From NCBI GenBank assembly GCA_016745035.1, contig JADGDE010000008.1, positions 1 through 64,000 on the forward strand: a stretch of DNA of 64,000 bases, read 5' to 3'. Within the stretch, counting starts at the first letter, position 1. Each line of letters starts with the position of its first letter. Made by a program: the position numbers and the translations under genes. This DNA comes from Thiotrichales bacterium. GTDB taxonomy: Bacteria > Pseudomonadota > Gammaproteobacteria > Beggiatoales > Beggiatoaceae. The notes under the pieces were generated by a model. The model ran no database searches. It saw nothing but the letters and a program-made list of their open reading frames with translations, and was not told the origin of the DNA. This document shows positions 35,899-46,426 of this stretch, in pieces.

Positions 35899-36525
35899 TT
35901 AATCCATTTCAATTAAAACCGCGATTTCCTCTAACATGATGCTGGCATCGCTATAATCCAAGCTGATAGGCCAAATGCTACCCGATACGGTTTTTAGACG
36001 TAAGCTCGGATAAGAAGAGACCCCTAATTGATCCCGAAATTGCAATTCTTGCGCGAAAGCCTGTGCAATCGCTTTGCTATGAAAATGAGCTAAAAAAGCT
36101 TTTTCTTCTAAACCGATACGCAAAGCAGCTTGTACTAATATCGACTCTAAGGCAGGGTTTTTGGCTTTTTGGTAATAAAGCTGCTGAATTTGAACATTCA
36201 TCTGTTCAGCATAAGCACTTCCAAATGCTCCCGCAGCCAGAACAGCGCGACAAGCAGGATAAGTGCTACGAATTGGGGTGTTTTGGCTCCAAAAATCAAA
36301 ATTAAGCGCTAACTGGGGAAAACGTGCCGCAATGCGTTGCCAACTGTTTTGCACTGTGGTTTGTAATTCCGCTGGCATCGGCTCAGAGCTATCCGGCGCG
36401 AGTCCCCCCAAGACCTTTTGAAAAACAATATCCTTTGGTAAGCCTTGTTGTAGTCCTTTTAAACTGTCGCCAAAAGCGTAACACCAGCTACACATGGGAT
36501 CATGAATATAATATAAGTCTGTCAT
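35899..36525 (-). CDS. DsbA-family thioredoxin-fold protein
   Basis: Thiol-disulfide oxidoreductase-like protein of 208 residues without a signal peptide, so probably cytoplasmic. The redox site CSWC is at residues 12-15 (IHDPMCSWCYAFG), with a helical insertion (about 60-150) and the cis-proline loop GVSSYPSLRL. It resembles the FrnE/YdfF-like cytoplasmic DsbA branch. It follows rep after 4 bp and is probably co-transcribed. Confidence 0.87.
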   Translation of the reverse strand: MTDLYYIHDPMCSWCYAFGDSLKGLQQGLPKDIVFQKVLGGLAPDSSEPMPAELQTTVQNSWQRIAARFPQLALNFDFWSQNTPIRSTYPACRAVLAAGAFGSAYAEQMNVQIQQLYYQKAKNPALESILVQAALRIGLEEKAFLAHFHSKAIAQAFAQELQFRDQLGVSSYPSLRLKTVSGSIWPISLDYSDASIMLEEIAVLIEMD

Positions 36526-36529
36526 GGCT

Positions 36530-38563
36530 TCACCGTAACATGGATTTGAGACCTGCCAGATGAGCGCGGCCTTTTTCTTTTGCCTGTGCTGGGTCGACTT
36601 TTTGTTGTTTACCGCCTTCCCAAGTCAATTGTTCTTGCGGTAGTTCGGATAAAAAGCGACTGGGGTCACAGGCAACTTCTTCGCCATAACGGCGGCGTTT
36701 GCGACAAAGACTAAAAGTTAAACTGCGCTCAGCGCGGGTAATGCCCACATATGCCAAACGCCGCTCTTCAGCTAGCCCGTGTTCATCGTCTTTACTGTTG
36801 GCATGGGGCAATAAATCCTCTTCCATACCAATTAAAAATACATGCGGAAATTCCAGCCCTTTGGAGGCGTGCAAGGTGGTCAAACGCACATAGTCTTTGC
36901 TGTTTTCTTCTTGTTCTTGGCGCGAGAGCATATCCGAGAGGCTTAATTGTGCCACCACTTCGGCGAGTTTTTTCGGCTCGACTTCATACTCATCTTTTTT
37001 ATCAAACCAACTGATTAATTCTTGGACATTGCCCCATTTTTTCTCAGCGGCTTTGGGGTCGGCGCTGTTGTCTTGCAGCCAATCTTCATAATTATCATCG
37101 CCACGACAGCCTTTAAGCACTTGCTCGATAATTTCATTGGTGGTCACGCCATTTTCGGCTTGAATACCTAATTCTGTAATCCAGCGATTAAATATCTCTA
37201 GGTGTCCAATGGCCCGCTCACTTAAATGTTCGCTAAGCCCCATTTCAAAGCTGGCGGCAAACAAACTGCACTGGCGCTGTTGGGCATAATTACCGAGTTT
37301 TTCCAGCGTGGTCATGCCGATTTCACGCCGTGGGGTGTTGACGATACGGACAAAGGCGGCATCATCATCGCCATTCACAATCAAGCGTAAATAGGCAATG
37401 ATGTCTTTAATTTCTGCTTTCTCAAAAAACGACGTGCCACCGCTCATGATGTACTCGATGCGATTATCGCGCAGGGCTTTTTCGATTAAGCGTGATTGAT
37501 AATTGCTGCGGTATAAAATCGCATAATCGCCATTGTCGTTTTGATGTTGGAATTTATGGCTGATTAATTCTGATACCACTTGCTCGGCTTCGTGTTTATC
37601 GTCAGCGGTGCTTAACACGCGTAGTGGTGCGCCCGTGCCTTTATCACTCCACAAGCGTTTTTCAAATACATGTTCATTATTGCTAATCAGTTGGTTAGCC
37701 GCGGCGAGAATATAGCCCGAAGAGCGGTAATTTTGCTCGAGTTTGACCACATGCAAACGCGGATAATCTTTTTTCAGCAAGGCTAAATTCTCCGGCTGTG
37801 CGCCACGCCACGCATAAATCGATTGGTCGTCATCGCCGACCACAGTCAACGCGCCGCGAATGCCGACCAAATACTTCACTAGCTCGTATTGCGCGCCATT
37901 GGTATCTTGATATTCGTCCACCAACAAATAGCGAATTTTACTCTGCCAGCGCTCGCGGGCTTCTTGGCTTTGCTGAAATAATTGCACTGGCAAGGCAATC
38001 AAATCATCAAAATCGACCGCATTATAGGCTTTAAGCTGGCGCTGATAACGGTCGTATAAATAGGCAGTTTGTTTATCGGTATCTTCTGCCTCAGCTTCGG
38101 CTTGCTCTGGCGTTAGCCCTGCGTTTTTCCAGTTACTAATCGTGTGTTGTGCGGCTTGGAGTTTGTCTTTATCCAACATGCCATATTTTTCGCTGAGGCT
38201 TTGCAATAGCTTATTGCTGTCGTGGCTGTCAAAAATGGAAAAATTACTTTGATAACCCAGTTCTTTGCAGTGTGAGCGAATAATTTTTAGCCCTAAGGTA
38301 TGAAACGTCGAGACTTGTAAGCCTTTGAGTTCTGCTTTACTTAAGGTTTTACTTAGGCGGCTTTTCATCTCCCGCGCTGCCTTATTAGTAAAGGTCACGG
38401 CGGCAATATTACGCGCATTAATGCCCGCGTTTTGAATCAAAAAAGCGATCTTGTGAATAATCACACGGGTTTTGCCACTGCCAGCGCCTGCAAGCACCAA
38501 TAATGGTCCATCGAGGTAGCGTACCGCTTGTTGTTGCGGTGGATTTAAGTCGGATAATTGCAT
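36530..38563 (-). CDS. rep: ATP-dependent DNA helicase Rep
   Basis: UvrD/Rep superfamily 1A helicase that clears proteins ahead of replication forks. The 677 residues have Walker A AGAGSGKT (about 26-33), motif Ia FTNKAAREMK, motif II VDEYQDTN, motif III GDDDQSIYAWRGA, QNYRSS (motif IV), TLHASKGLEFPHVFL (motif V) and AYVGITRAERSL (motif VI). The N-terminus MQLSDLNPPQQQAVRYLDGPLLVLAG and the length are typical of Rep rather than UvrD. It heads a two-gene unit with the DsbA-like gene. Confidence 0.95.
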   Translation of the reverse strand: MQLSDLNPPQQQAVRYLDGPLLVLAGAGSGKTRVIIHKIAFLIQNAGINARNIAAVTFTNKAAREMKSRLSKTLSKAELKGLQVSTFHTLGLKIIRSHCKELGYQSNFSIFDSHDSNKLLQSLSEKYGMLDKDKLQAAQHTISNWKNAGLTPEQAEAEAEDTDKQTAYLYDRYQRQLKAYNAVDFDDLIALPVQLFQQSQEARERWQSKIRYLLVDEYQDTNGAQYELVKYLVGIRGALTVVGDDDQSIYAWRGAQPENLALLKKDYPRLHVVKLEQNYRSSGYILAAANQLISNNEHVFEKRLWSDKGTGAPLRVLSTADDKHEAEQVVSELISHKFQHQNDNGDYAILYRSNYQSRLIEKALRDNRIEYIMSGGTSFFEKAEIKDIIAYLRLIVNGDDDAAFVRIVNTPRREIGMTTLEKLGNYAQQRQCSLFAASFEMGLSEHLSERAIGHLEIFNRWITELGIQAENGVTTNEIIEQVLKGCRGDDNYEDWLQDNSADPKAAEKKWGNVQELISWFDKKDEYEVEPKKLAEVVAQLSLSDMLSRQEQEENSKDYVRLTTLHASKGLEFPHVFLIGMEEDLLPHANSKDDEHGLAEERRLAYVGITRAERSLTFSLCRKRRRYGEEVACDPSRFLSELPQEQLTWEGGKQQKVDPAQAKEKGRAHLAGLKSMLR

Positions 38564-38666
38564 GAGTGCGGTGCTTAGGTTTTCTGCATAAGGCCGCGTA
38601 TTATGACATGGGAATAAACACTAAGCGAGAGGGTTTAGTTTTTAAAAGTATCACAATGGCTTTCAG

Positions 38667-41600
38667 TTACAAACCCGTATCCACAATTTCTATTTCCAGC
38701 AACACCGCTTCTAATTTTTTAAGTTTGACCGGTTTATCGATATAGCCTTGCATCCCGGCGGCAAAGCAGCGGGCTTTGTCTTCGGGCATGGCGTTGGCGG
38801 TCATGGCGATGATTTTGGGACAAGGTTTTTTATGTGCTTGGCAGAGTTTTAAAATCTCACGGGTGGCGGTGAGTCCATCCATGACAGGCATTTGCATGTC
38901 CATTAATATCACTTGGTAGGGTTTGGCTTTTTGTTGTGCTGCTAAGATGACCATGACAGCTTCTTCACCATTGTTAGCAATATCGGCACTAAAGCCCAGT
39001 TTTCTTAATTGTAATTGTGCGACTTTTTGGTTGGTTAAGTTATCCTCAGCGAGCAAAATGCGCAAGGATTTTTTTTCAGCGACCATTTTCGGTGCGGCTG
39101 TCGGTGCGGGCTTGCTCTCTTGTAGGCTGTGTAACATTTCTTCCAATAGGCGATTGGGAAGCAAAGGTTTGCGGATAAATTGCCGAAAAGGTGGAATGCT
39201 TTGTACATGGTTACGGGTCATTTGAATCAGACCCAAGGGCGCGACTTTGGGTTTTAAGTCGCTAAAAGCGGAAAGGTTTTCTTGTTCAAGGGCTGAGAGT
39301 TCCCAAACCAACACATCGGTTTCTAAATTCATCAGTCTGTCTTTGATAACGGCATTATCCACATGCAAGGTTTTGACATCCATCCCCCAGGTTTTCGCTT
39401 GTTGACTGATTTGGGTTTCGTTACTGGCTAATAAATTTAATAAGCAGAGGGTTTTGCCAGCGAGTTCGGGATGGACTTGATACAGTTGTTGTTGTGGTTT
39501 GTGTTCATCAACAAACGGCACTTGGATATTAAAATGGAAATAACTACCTTGCCCTTCTTCGCTCTCTAGCCAAATATCGCCGCCCATCATCCGCGTTAAT
39601 TGCTTGCTGATATGCAAGCCTAAGCCTGTGCCGCCATATTTGCGCGTAATCGAGGTATCAACTTGGGAGAACGATTGAAATAGGCGTTGTTGTTGGGTTT
39701 TGCTAATCCCCATCCCTGTATCGCTGACGCTGAATTGTAAGCGACAATCACCTGCTTTAATACAATCGAGTTTAACGCTGACCTTGATTTCTCCTTGCTC
39801 CGTAAATTTGACTGCGTTGCTGAGCAAATTATTTAAGATTTGTTGTAAGCGCGTGCTGTCGCCAATAATGCTTTGCGGCGCTTGTTCTGCAAACTCATAG
39901 ACGAGGTTGAGTTGTTTTTCCGCAGCTTTGCTGGCATTAAGTCGCAGCGCTGCTTCAATACAGGCGCGTAAATCAAATTCGCGTTGTTCCAGTGCCAGTT
40001 TATTGGCTTCAATTTTTGATATATCGAGAATATCACTGATCAAAGACAATAAGGTTTGACCGCTGATCTGGATGGTTTCTAAATGGTCGCGCTGTTGATG
40101 ATCCAGTTCGGTATCGAGCATCAATTCACTCATGCCGACAATCGCATTCATGGGCGTGCGAATTTCGTGGCTCATATTCGCCAAAAAAGTGGATTTGGAT
40201 TTGGCCGCATCGAGCGCAGCTTGTTCGGCTTCGGCTAGACGCTGGTTATCTATTTCAAGACGGGCATTGAGTTGTTGGATTGCCCCATTGGCTTCTTCAA
40301 GTTTTTGTGTGCGTTGAATCACCAGTTGTTCTAAATTGCCGTATAAACGCGCGTTTTGAATCGACACCGCTAATTGGCTGCCAATCAGCTGTACCAATTC
40401 GAGGCGTTGGGGCGTAAATGCGCCGACATTGAGATTATTTTCTAAATAAATGAGGGCTTGTAATTCCCCTTGATGAATCACAGGGCAACAGATAACCGAG
40501 CGGACTTGTTGGCTTTGCACATAAAGGTCGCGCTCACAAAGGCTATCTTTAAGGGCATCATTAATTACCAAGGCTTTGCGCCCATGCAAAACAGATTGAA
40601 TCAGGCTGCTAGGCGCAAAAGGAATACCTGTTTCAGGATTATTTTGTTCAAATGGATGGTTTTTAGGAATGTGACCTGTATCCGTTTGGCTGTGCGCAGC
40701 GATGAGCCAACGTTTATCTTCTTCAAGCAACAATAAACCGTGTTGAGCACCCGCATTTTCCATCACAATGTGCATCAGTTTGTCGAGTAGACGCGGCAGT
40801 TGGATTTCCTCTGAGAGACTGCGAGCGGCTTTGATGATGGAACTTAAATCAAGGGTATCTCCAATGCGTAATGTGCTACTACTTAAAGATAAACTGTTGT
40901 TATAGGTGTTACTAAAACTATTGCTTTGTTGTTCTAATATTTGCCCTTTGAGATAATCTCCGTATTGGTTTTGTAATTGAGCTATTTTTGCTTTAGCTCC
41001 CCAGTATAGATATAAATAATAGGCTTCACGAAAATAAATGCGGGCAATTTTTTCATCCCCCATATGGAGCCAATAAAGGGCATAACGCTCACATGCCAGT
41101 GCCTCGTCTTGTTTATAACGGTGTTTTTGCGCCTGTTTAATCGCTTGTTGATAGCAGCGTTGTGCTTTGGCTGGATTATTTTCCAGAACAGCTTGTTCAG
41201 CCTTAATCAGCAAGTATTTATGTGCTTGATTATCAGGGGCGTATTCTGCCCATTTTTTGATGGTTTTAGCTGACTTTACATAAGTGCGCCAATGCTGTTT
41301 TCGGGCGGTTTTGCCATTTTTTTGCATCAGGGCTAAGCGGGCTAAGGCGGTATAAAACTCATATATGGTACTGTGGAACATGGCCGTAAAGCCCATTTTA
41401 TTGACTTTTTTGCTATATTCAATGGCTTTTTCGTATTTACCAAATAAATAGCACAACATGATTTTATGTACATACAAAAAGGCTAAAGCAGTGATGTCAT
41501 TTGCCTTGCTATGTTGTGGCTGCATCTGGTTTTCGTCATAGACTTCACCAACTAATAATTCGGGTGTTGATACGTTTTTTATTTGTAAATTGAGTACGGT

Positions 41601-44600
41601 TTGTAACACAATTTGATTGTAATACAAGGGCGTTTGTTGGGTAATTTGTTCAATGGCAGCCACATATTTACGACTTTCTTGTTCAACTAGGGATAACTCG
41701 TGCCCAGCAAAAAAACTATAATTGCAGTACATAAACGCCGAATAGCCGGCAAATTCTAGTTCTCCAGTTTCCAGCCCGCTTTGATAGGCGCGTAATAAAG
41801 GCTTGATGGTTTCTTCTAAAGGTGCTGCCCAGTGCCAGACAAAATTGTAAACCATAAACCATGTGCGGCACTTGAGGTCTTCGGCATTAAAGTCATCCAG
41901 CACTTGTAAGGCGAGTTTACCAAAACGGTGTCCGGTGGGAATGTCATTAAGTACCCCACAAAGCACCAGTCCATAGCTGGCATAGGCAAAAGCGGAAATA
42001 GGACAATTGCCTTTTTTGACCGAGAAACTCATTAATTTAATCGAGTTTAAAACCATTTGCATTGGGTCGGCGACATAGGCGGCGGAATAGGTACGGTTTA
42101 AGATCCGAATCGTCGCTAAATCATGCACATCTTGCATTTTAGGCAGGTGCTGCAGGGCTTCGACTTCGTGTCCACGCAAAGTCCAATGTTTGGCAAACAA
42201 GGCATCGCGTAAAATATGTGCCAGATTGGGCTTGTTTGGAAACACCACACCGAGTTTGCGCAAGATTTTTAGCGCCAGATAGATCGCCTCTAGGGGCTGG
42301 TTCAGTGCCATAAAAGCATGAATTTGAATTTCATAGACTTTGATTTGTTCGAGCAAATCATCAGTTTTTTCTAGCACTTGCGCGGCTAATTGGTTCATAT
42401 TGTCATAATCCCCATTTAAAAAGGCCGCTTCACAAGCTTCGACATGTAAGTCTAAACTCAAAGCATGTTGTTGCTGCCAACTGTCAGGCTTGAGCAATGC
42501 CAGCCCTTGGTTAAGATAAGCCAAGGCTGGCTCATAAGCCGCTGCATTTTTCGCCGTTAGCCCGGCGCGGTAATTGAGTTCTAGTAAGGTGAGTTTTTCG
42601 TCCTCATCCTCTATCAAACTTTGGGCAATGTTTAAGTGATTGACGATTTCAAACAAGCGCTCTTCAAGTTCGTCATCAGTGGAGTTTTGTAGCAATAAAC
42701 GCCCGACTTTTAAATGGGTTTGCTGTTTTTGTGACTCGGCGATTAGGGAATACGCGGCTTGTTGTACCCGGTCATGAATAAAGCGATAAACCACATCCTC
42801 TTCACCCGCCTCTGCATGATGATGGACAAATTTATAATTATCCCCAAGGGGTACAATCAGCTCCTCGCGCAAGGCTTGCCATAGGGCTTCAGCGCTGTTA
42901 CTCATCGAATCTTGATGGACAATCGACAGAGTTTTTAAGTCAAACTCATTACCGATACAAGCCGCCAATTCCAAAATTTCCCGGCTTGCGGGCGATTGTT
43001 GTTTAATTTTCCCGACCATCAAGTCGACAACATTATCGCTGATGTCGATGTCATCGAGTTTATCGACATCCCAAGTCCATTGTCCTTGAGACTTATCAAA
43101 CTCAATTACTTCCGCTTGATAGAGCGAGTGTAATAATTGGGTGAGAAAAAACGGATTACCTAGGGTTTTATCCCAGCAAATACTGGCAAAGCTAGCAATG
43201 GCATCCCCATTCCATTTTAAGCTATCAGCCAATAATTCTTTCACATGTGGCAATTGCAAAGGCTGCAAGGTCAAGGTTTGAATATCGGGCTGGGTTGGGC
43301 TGTTTTCTAAGGCGGTATGGATATGTTGCAAAGTCAGCATTAAAGGGTGCGCCTCATCAACTTCATTATCACGGTATGCACCAATAATAAATAAGTTTTG
43401 CTGCTGCTCATCGCTCATTAACAATTCGAGCAAATGCAAGGTTGCCGCATCCGCCCATTGCAAATCATCCAAAAATAACACCAACGGGTGTTCTGCACTG
43501 GTAAACACGCGAATAAAGTTTTGTAGCACCATATTAAAACGGTTACGAGCAGCACTGGGGGATAAGTCTAGCACGGCTGGTTGTTTGCCTATCAACCAAC
43601 CGACTTCAGGGACGACATCAATCATCACTTGTCCATTGGGGCCTAGACTTGCCAATAACTGCGCTTTCCATTTGGCAATGCAGGCATCACTTTCAGCTAA
43701 AATTTGCCGCATCAAGGCTTGAATGGCTTGGAACAAAGAGGCATAGGGAATATTGCGCTTGAACTGGTCAAATTTACCGCTGATAAAATAGCCTTGTTTT
43801 TCCACAAAAGGTTTGTGTACTTCACGCACCAAGGCAGATTTTCCCACCCCAGAATAACCCGCAATCAGCATCAGGGCTTTATTGCCACGACTGACATAAT
43901 CGAAATTATTTAATAAATTGCTGACTTCGGTGTCCCGCCCATAGAGTTTTTCTGGAATATGAAATTGTGCCGATAAATCTTTTTGTCCAAGTGCAAAAGG
44001 CTGAATGGTTTGCTTGATTTGCCATTGCCTTAAACATTGCTGTAAATCTTGCTGTAGCCCATAAGCACTTTGATAACGCGCCTCGGGCATTTTTTCCATT
44101 AATTTTAAGACCATATCAGACAATATTGGTGGGATTGTCGAATTAATGCTGGAGGGAGCAACTGGTGTTTTGGCAATATGGCAATGCACCCAACCCATTG
44201 CATCGTCGGCACTAAAAGGCAATTGCTGAGTCAGTATTTCATAAAAACTTACTCCCAAAGAATACAGATCGGTGCGGTAATCCATGCTGCGGTTCATGCG
44301 CCCGGTTTGCTCCGGCGACATATAATACAAACTGCCTTGCAAAGATTCAGGATTTAACACCGCTTGCGTCTCGCGCGAGAGTTCGGTGGAAATTTCAAAA
44401 TCAATCAGTTGTAATTGCTGTGTGTCGGGATTCCAAATAATATTGGAGGGATTAATATCTTTATGAATAATTTGCTGCTGATGAATCACGCCGAGTATTT
44501 CTGCCAGACGCACGGCCAAGCTTAGAAATTGCTCGATATTGGCAGAACAACGGGGCAAACAGCTTTTTAAAGACTGCCCCTGGATGTCCTCTAAAACCAT

Positions 44601-44840
44601 CACCCAACTGTTGCCATAGGGTAATAAATCATAGGCATTGATAAGCCCTGAATGGTTGAAACTTTGTGTCAGGCGAAATTCTCTTTGAAAACGGGCAATA
44701 TCTTTGCTGAGCGGGTGGGTTTTATTTAAATGCTTTAAGATCACAGGCATTTTATCAGCGTCACGCACTGCACGATAAATACTGGCATGGGTGCTTTCAA
44801 ATAATAACTTGCTTAAGGTGTAGCCTGTTAAAACAATCAT
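38667..44840 (-). CDS. Giant Ser/Thr kinase-AAA-GAF-histidine kinase-receiver hybrid
   Basis: Multidomain signalling protein of 2057 residues, an architecture common in cyanobacteria and large sulfur bacteria. Order: Ser/Thr kinase-like domain (about 5-270; Lys36, catalytic HKDINPSN at 126-133, but DFE at 147-149 in place of DFG), AAA/STAND-type ATPase (Walker [11 protein letters not shown] about 325), helical TPR-like middle (about 700-1330), GAF domain (about 1380-1540), HisKA with His in [15 protein letters not shown] (about 1555), HATPase, a degenerate pseudoreceiver, and a receiver with Asp in [11 protein letters not shown] (about 1978). No output domain and no transmembrane segment. The signal is unknown. 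The gene is monocistronic. Confidence 0.93.
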   Translation of the reverse strand: MIVLTGYTLSKLLFESTHASIYRAVRDADKMPVILKHLNKTHPLSKDIARFQREFRLTQSFNHSGLINAYDLLPYGNSWVMVLEDIQGQSLKSCLPRCSANIEQFLSLAVRLAEILGVIHQQQIIHKDINPSNIIWNPDTQQLQLIDFEISTELSRETQAVLNPESLQGSLYYMSPEQTGRMNRSMDYRTDLYSLGVSFYEILTQQLPFSADDAMGWVHCHIAKTPVAPSSINSTIPPILSDMVLKLMEKMPEARYQSAYGLQQDLQQCLRQWQIKQTIQPFALGQKDLSAQFHIPEKLYGRDTEVSNLLNNFDYVSRGNKALMLIAGYSGVGKSALVREVHKPFVEKQGYFISGKFDQFKRNIPYASLFQAIQALMRQILAESDACIAKWKAQLLASLGPNGQVMIDVVPEVGWLIGKQPAVLDLSPSAARNRFNMVLQNFIRVFTSAEHPLVLFLDDLQWADAATLHLLELLMSDEQQQNLFIIGAYRDNEVDEAHPLMLTLQHIHTALENSPTQPDIQTLTLQPLQLPHVKELLADSLKWNGDAIASFASICWDKTLGNPFFLTQLLHSLYQAEVIEFDKSQGQWTWDVDKLDDIDISDNVVDLMVGKIKQQSPASREILELAACIGNEFDLKTLSIVHQDSMSNSAEALWQALREELIVPLGDNYKFVHHHAEAGEEDVVYRFIHDRVQQAAYSLIAESQKQQTHLKVGRLLLQNSTDDELEERLFEIVNHLNIAQSLIEDEDEKLTLLELNYRAGLTAKNAAAYEPALAYLNQGLALLKPDSWQQQHALSLDLHVEACEAAFLNGDYDNMNQLAAQVLEKTDDLLEQIKVYEIQIHAFMALNQPLEAIYLALKILRKLGVVFPNKPNLAHILRDALFAKHWTLRGHEVEALQHLPKMQDVHDLATIRILNRTYSAAYVADPMQMVLNSIKLMSFSVKKGNCPISAFAYASYGLVLCGVLNDIPTGHRFGKLALQVLDDFNAEDLKCRTWFMVYNFVWHWAAPLEETIKPLLRAYQSGLETGELEFAGYSAFMYCNYSFFAGHELSLVEQESRKYVAAIEQITQQTPLYYNQIVLQTVLNLQIKNVSTPELLVGEVYDENQMQPQHSKANDITALAFLYVHKIMLCYLFGKYEKAIEYSKKVNKMGFTAMFHSTIYEFYTALARLALMQKNGKTARKQHWRTYVKSAKTIKKWAEYAPDNQAHKYLLIKAEQAVLENNPAKAQRCYQQAIKQAQKHRYKQDEALACERYALYWLHMGDEKIARIYFREAYYLYLYWGAKAKIAQLQNQYGDYLKGQILEQQSNSFSNTYNNSLSLSSSTLRIGDTLDLSSIIKAARSLSEEIQLPRLLDKLMHIVMENAGAQHGLLLLEEDKRWLIAAHSQTDTGHIPKNHPFEQNNPETGIPFAPSSLIQSVLHGRKALVINDALKDSLCERDLYVQSQQVRSVICCPVIHQGELQALIYLENNLNVGAFTPQRLELVQLIGSQLAVSIQNARLYGNLEQLVIQRTQKLEEANGAIQQLNARLEIDNQRLAEAEQAALDAAKSKSTFLANMSHEIRTPMNAIVGMSELMLDTELDHQQRDHLETIQISGQTLLSLISDILDISKIEANKLALEQREFDLRACIEAALRLNASKAAEKQLNLVYEFAEQAPQSIIGDSTRLQQILNNLLSNAVKFTEQGEIKVSVKLDCIKAGDCRLQFSVSDTGMGISKTQQQRLFQSFSQVDTSITRKYGGTGLGLHISKQLTRMMGGDIWLESEEGQGSYFHFNIQVPFVDEHKPQQQLYQVHPELAGKTLCLLNLLASNETQISQQAKTWGMDVKTLHVDNAVIKDRLMNLETDVLVWELSALEQENLSAFSDLKPKVAPLGLIQMTRNHVQSIPPFRQFIRKPLLPNRLLEEMLHSLQESKPAPTAAPKMVAEKKSLRILLAEDNLTNQKVAQLQLRKLGFSADIANNGEEAVMVILAAQQKAKPYQVILMDMQMPVMDGLTATREILKLCQAHKKPCPKIIAMTANAMPEDKARCFAAGMQGYIDKPVKLKKLEAVLLEIEIVDTGL

Positions 44841-45006
44841 TTTCTCTTTATTAAGGCCTTTACTTGTTGCTGCGATAGCTATCGTGTTGTCTCAATGAGA
44901 TTGGCGCAAGAATCATTTTATCTTATGTATAGGGCGAAGAACATCACTGCTATCACTGTAGTTCACATATGTGCTTAAGCCCGATAGACTCTATTTTTTT
45001 GCTAAG

Positions 45007-45140
45007 TAATTGATGTTACGCACTAAGCCAGTTTTTGTCACAATAAAGTGATTTTCTGCCTGCCTAGTCGTCTTTAGCCGTGGAGCAATGGCGGTTTTTT
45101 GCCTTTTGGGGTATTGAGAAGCCTTTAGGTAACATCAGTA
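45007..45140 (-). repeat. TAACTGA-type inverted-repeat element, long form
   Basis: Left end TAATTGATGTTACGCAC, right end GGTAACATCAGTA. Inner blocks TGCCTGCCTAGTCG, TTTAGCCGTGG and GCAATGGCGG are shared with the other minus-oriented long copies. It lies in the 539-bp gene-free stretch 44841-45379 between the giant kinase and the peptidase; no gene or other clear signal is seen in the remainder. Confidence 0.82.
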
Positions 45141-45256
45141 AATAATTAAGAATTCCTTTAGTTGCATTGAGTTTAACGTTTTATAGGGCAGGAATAAAGG
45201 GGAATAAACTGCAGAGTCGGGACTTTGAGCCTCTCTCAGATACAAACAAATCTACC

Positions 45257-45346
45257 TAACTGATGTTACGCAAAGGCTAAGCTTCACTAGGCAGGTGGAA
45301 AATCACACTATTGTGATAAAAACCAGCTTAGTGCGTCACATCAGTA
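45257..45346 (+). repeat. TAACTGA-type inverted-repeat element, short form (90 bp)
   Basis: TAACTGATGTTACGCAAAGG to GTGCGTCACATCAGTA, in the opposite orientation to the copy 117 bp to its left. As in the 16929 copy, the T-rich hairpin is absent and the CACTAGGCAGGTGG block follows the left end directly. The two copies together make a larger inverted arrangement upstream of the peptidase 3' end. Confidence 0.83.
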
Positions 45347-45379
45347 CCTAATTTTCGTACTTTGTCTGGTTCTAAACTA

Positions 45380-46375
45380 CTAGCGACTTATTTCCATCAG
45401 TGCCTGAAACACCCCGTCAACCACCATTGCCATGGCTTGATAATCCAGCCGTTGCCATGTATCTGTGGCTTCGTGATAGTGGTGGTTACGGAAAAAAGCT
45501 GTGTCACTGATCATAAAGGCGGGGTAATCAAATGCCCAAAAATTGCGGTGATCAGAAAAATCAATGCCGGGGATAATCGCAGGGGCGTTGATAGAATAGA
45601 CTGGCAAGGGGCTGGTTTGACGCATGTGTTTTTTTAGTTCCCACGCCAAGCCAAAATCACTCAACTTCCCAATCACGGCGATATAATTGCCCTGTTGCGG
45701 ATAAACATAATGCAATATATCAATGGGATAGTCTTGGCTATTTGCCTTGTCGGTGAAATAACCAATCATCTCTAGGCTTAGCATCAAGGCTACGTTTGTC
45801 CCTTGTTCGTGGAGCATTTGTGCGTGGCGAAAACTGCCCATGTCTTCGCTACCAAAATAAGGCGGCTCTTCCAGCGCATAAGCGACTAATTGCACCGGTG
45901 CTGGTGGCGGTTGCTTAGCAAATAAACGTGCTAATTCTAAAATACCCGCCACGCCCGAGGCGTTATCATCCGCACCGGGTAAACCGTCCATTGCATCATA
46001 ATGTGCGCCAATGACATAAATCGGCTGCTTGTGGCTGCGGGCTTTGCCAAATTTGGCGATGACATTGCGATAATCTATGCCCATCACATCAAAATTTTGA
46101 TAACTGACTTGATTGCTGTAGAGGGATAAGTGTTGATGAATATAGGCGGCAGATTCGTTGAGAAAATCGACATCATGTGAGCGCTCAGGCAGTTTTTCCG
46201 AGAGTTGGATAACGTGTTGTTTTAGAATTTCGGGATCTGCTTGTGCTTGCCATGTCTTTGCATTTGTCACCCAAATAGGTTGGGTCACTGCCCACCAAAG
46301 GATAAAGAGAAAAATACCTAAGGCAATCATAATATTAAGGATAGAACGGGCGATGTTTTTTAAAATATTCGGCAT
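45380..46375 (-). CDS. M28-family membrane-anchored metallopeptidase
   Basis: Zinc aminopeptidase-type enzyme (Peptidase M28) of 331 residues. An N-terminal helix (about 11-31) anchors it, with the catalytic domain outside the cytoplasm. Metal ligands are visible in GAHYDAMDG (His, Asp), GADDNASGVAGILELAR (Asp), LEEPPYFGSEDMG (Glu residues), SLEMIGY and the C-terminal FFRNHHYHEATDTW histidine. The substrate is unknown. It stands alone between the repeat-rich gap and gshA on the same strand, with a 51-bp gap. Confidence 0.87.
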   Translation of the reverse strand: MPNILKNIARSILNIMIALGIFLFILWWAVTQPIWVTNAKTWQAQADPEILKQHVIQLSEKLPERSHDVDFLNESAAYIHQHLSLYSNQVSYQNFDVMGIDYRNVIAKFGKARSHKQPIYVIGAHYDAMDGLPGADDNASGVAGILELARLFAKQPPPAPVQLVAYALEEPPYFGSEDMGSFRHAQMLHEQGTNVALMLSLEMIGYFTDKANSQDYPIDILHYVYPQQGNYIAVIGKLSDFGLAWELKKHMRQTSPLPVYSINAPAIIPGIDFSDHRNFWAFDYPAFMISDTAFFRNHHYHEATDTWQRLDYQAMAMVVDGVFQALMEISR

Positions 46376-46426
46376 GATACTCTCAGTTGCATACCTATTT
46401 TTATGAATATTTTAACCGAGTTGCTA

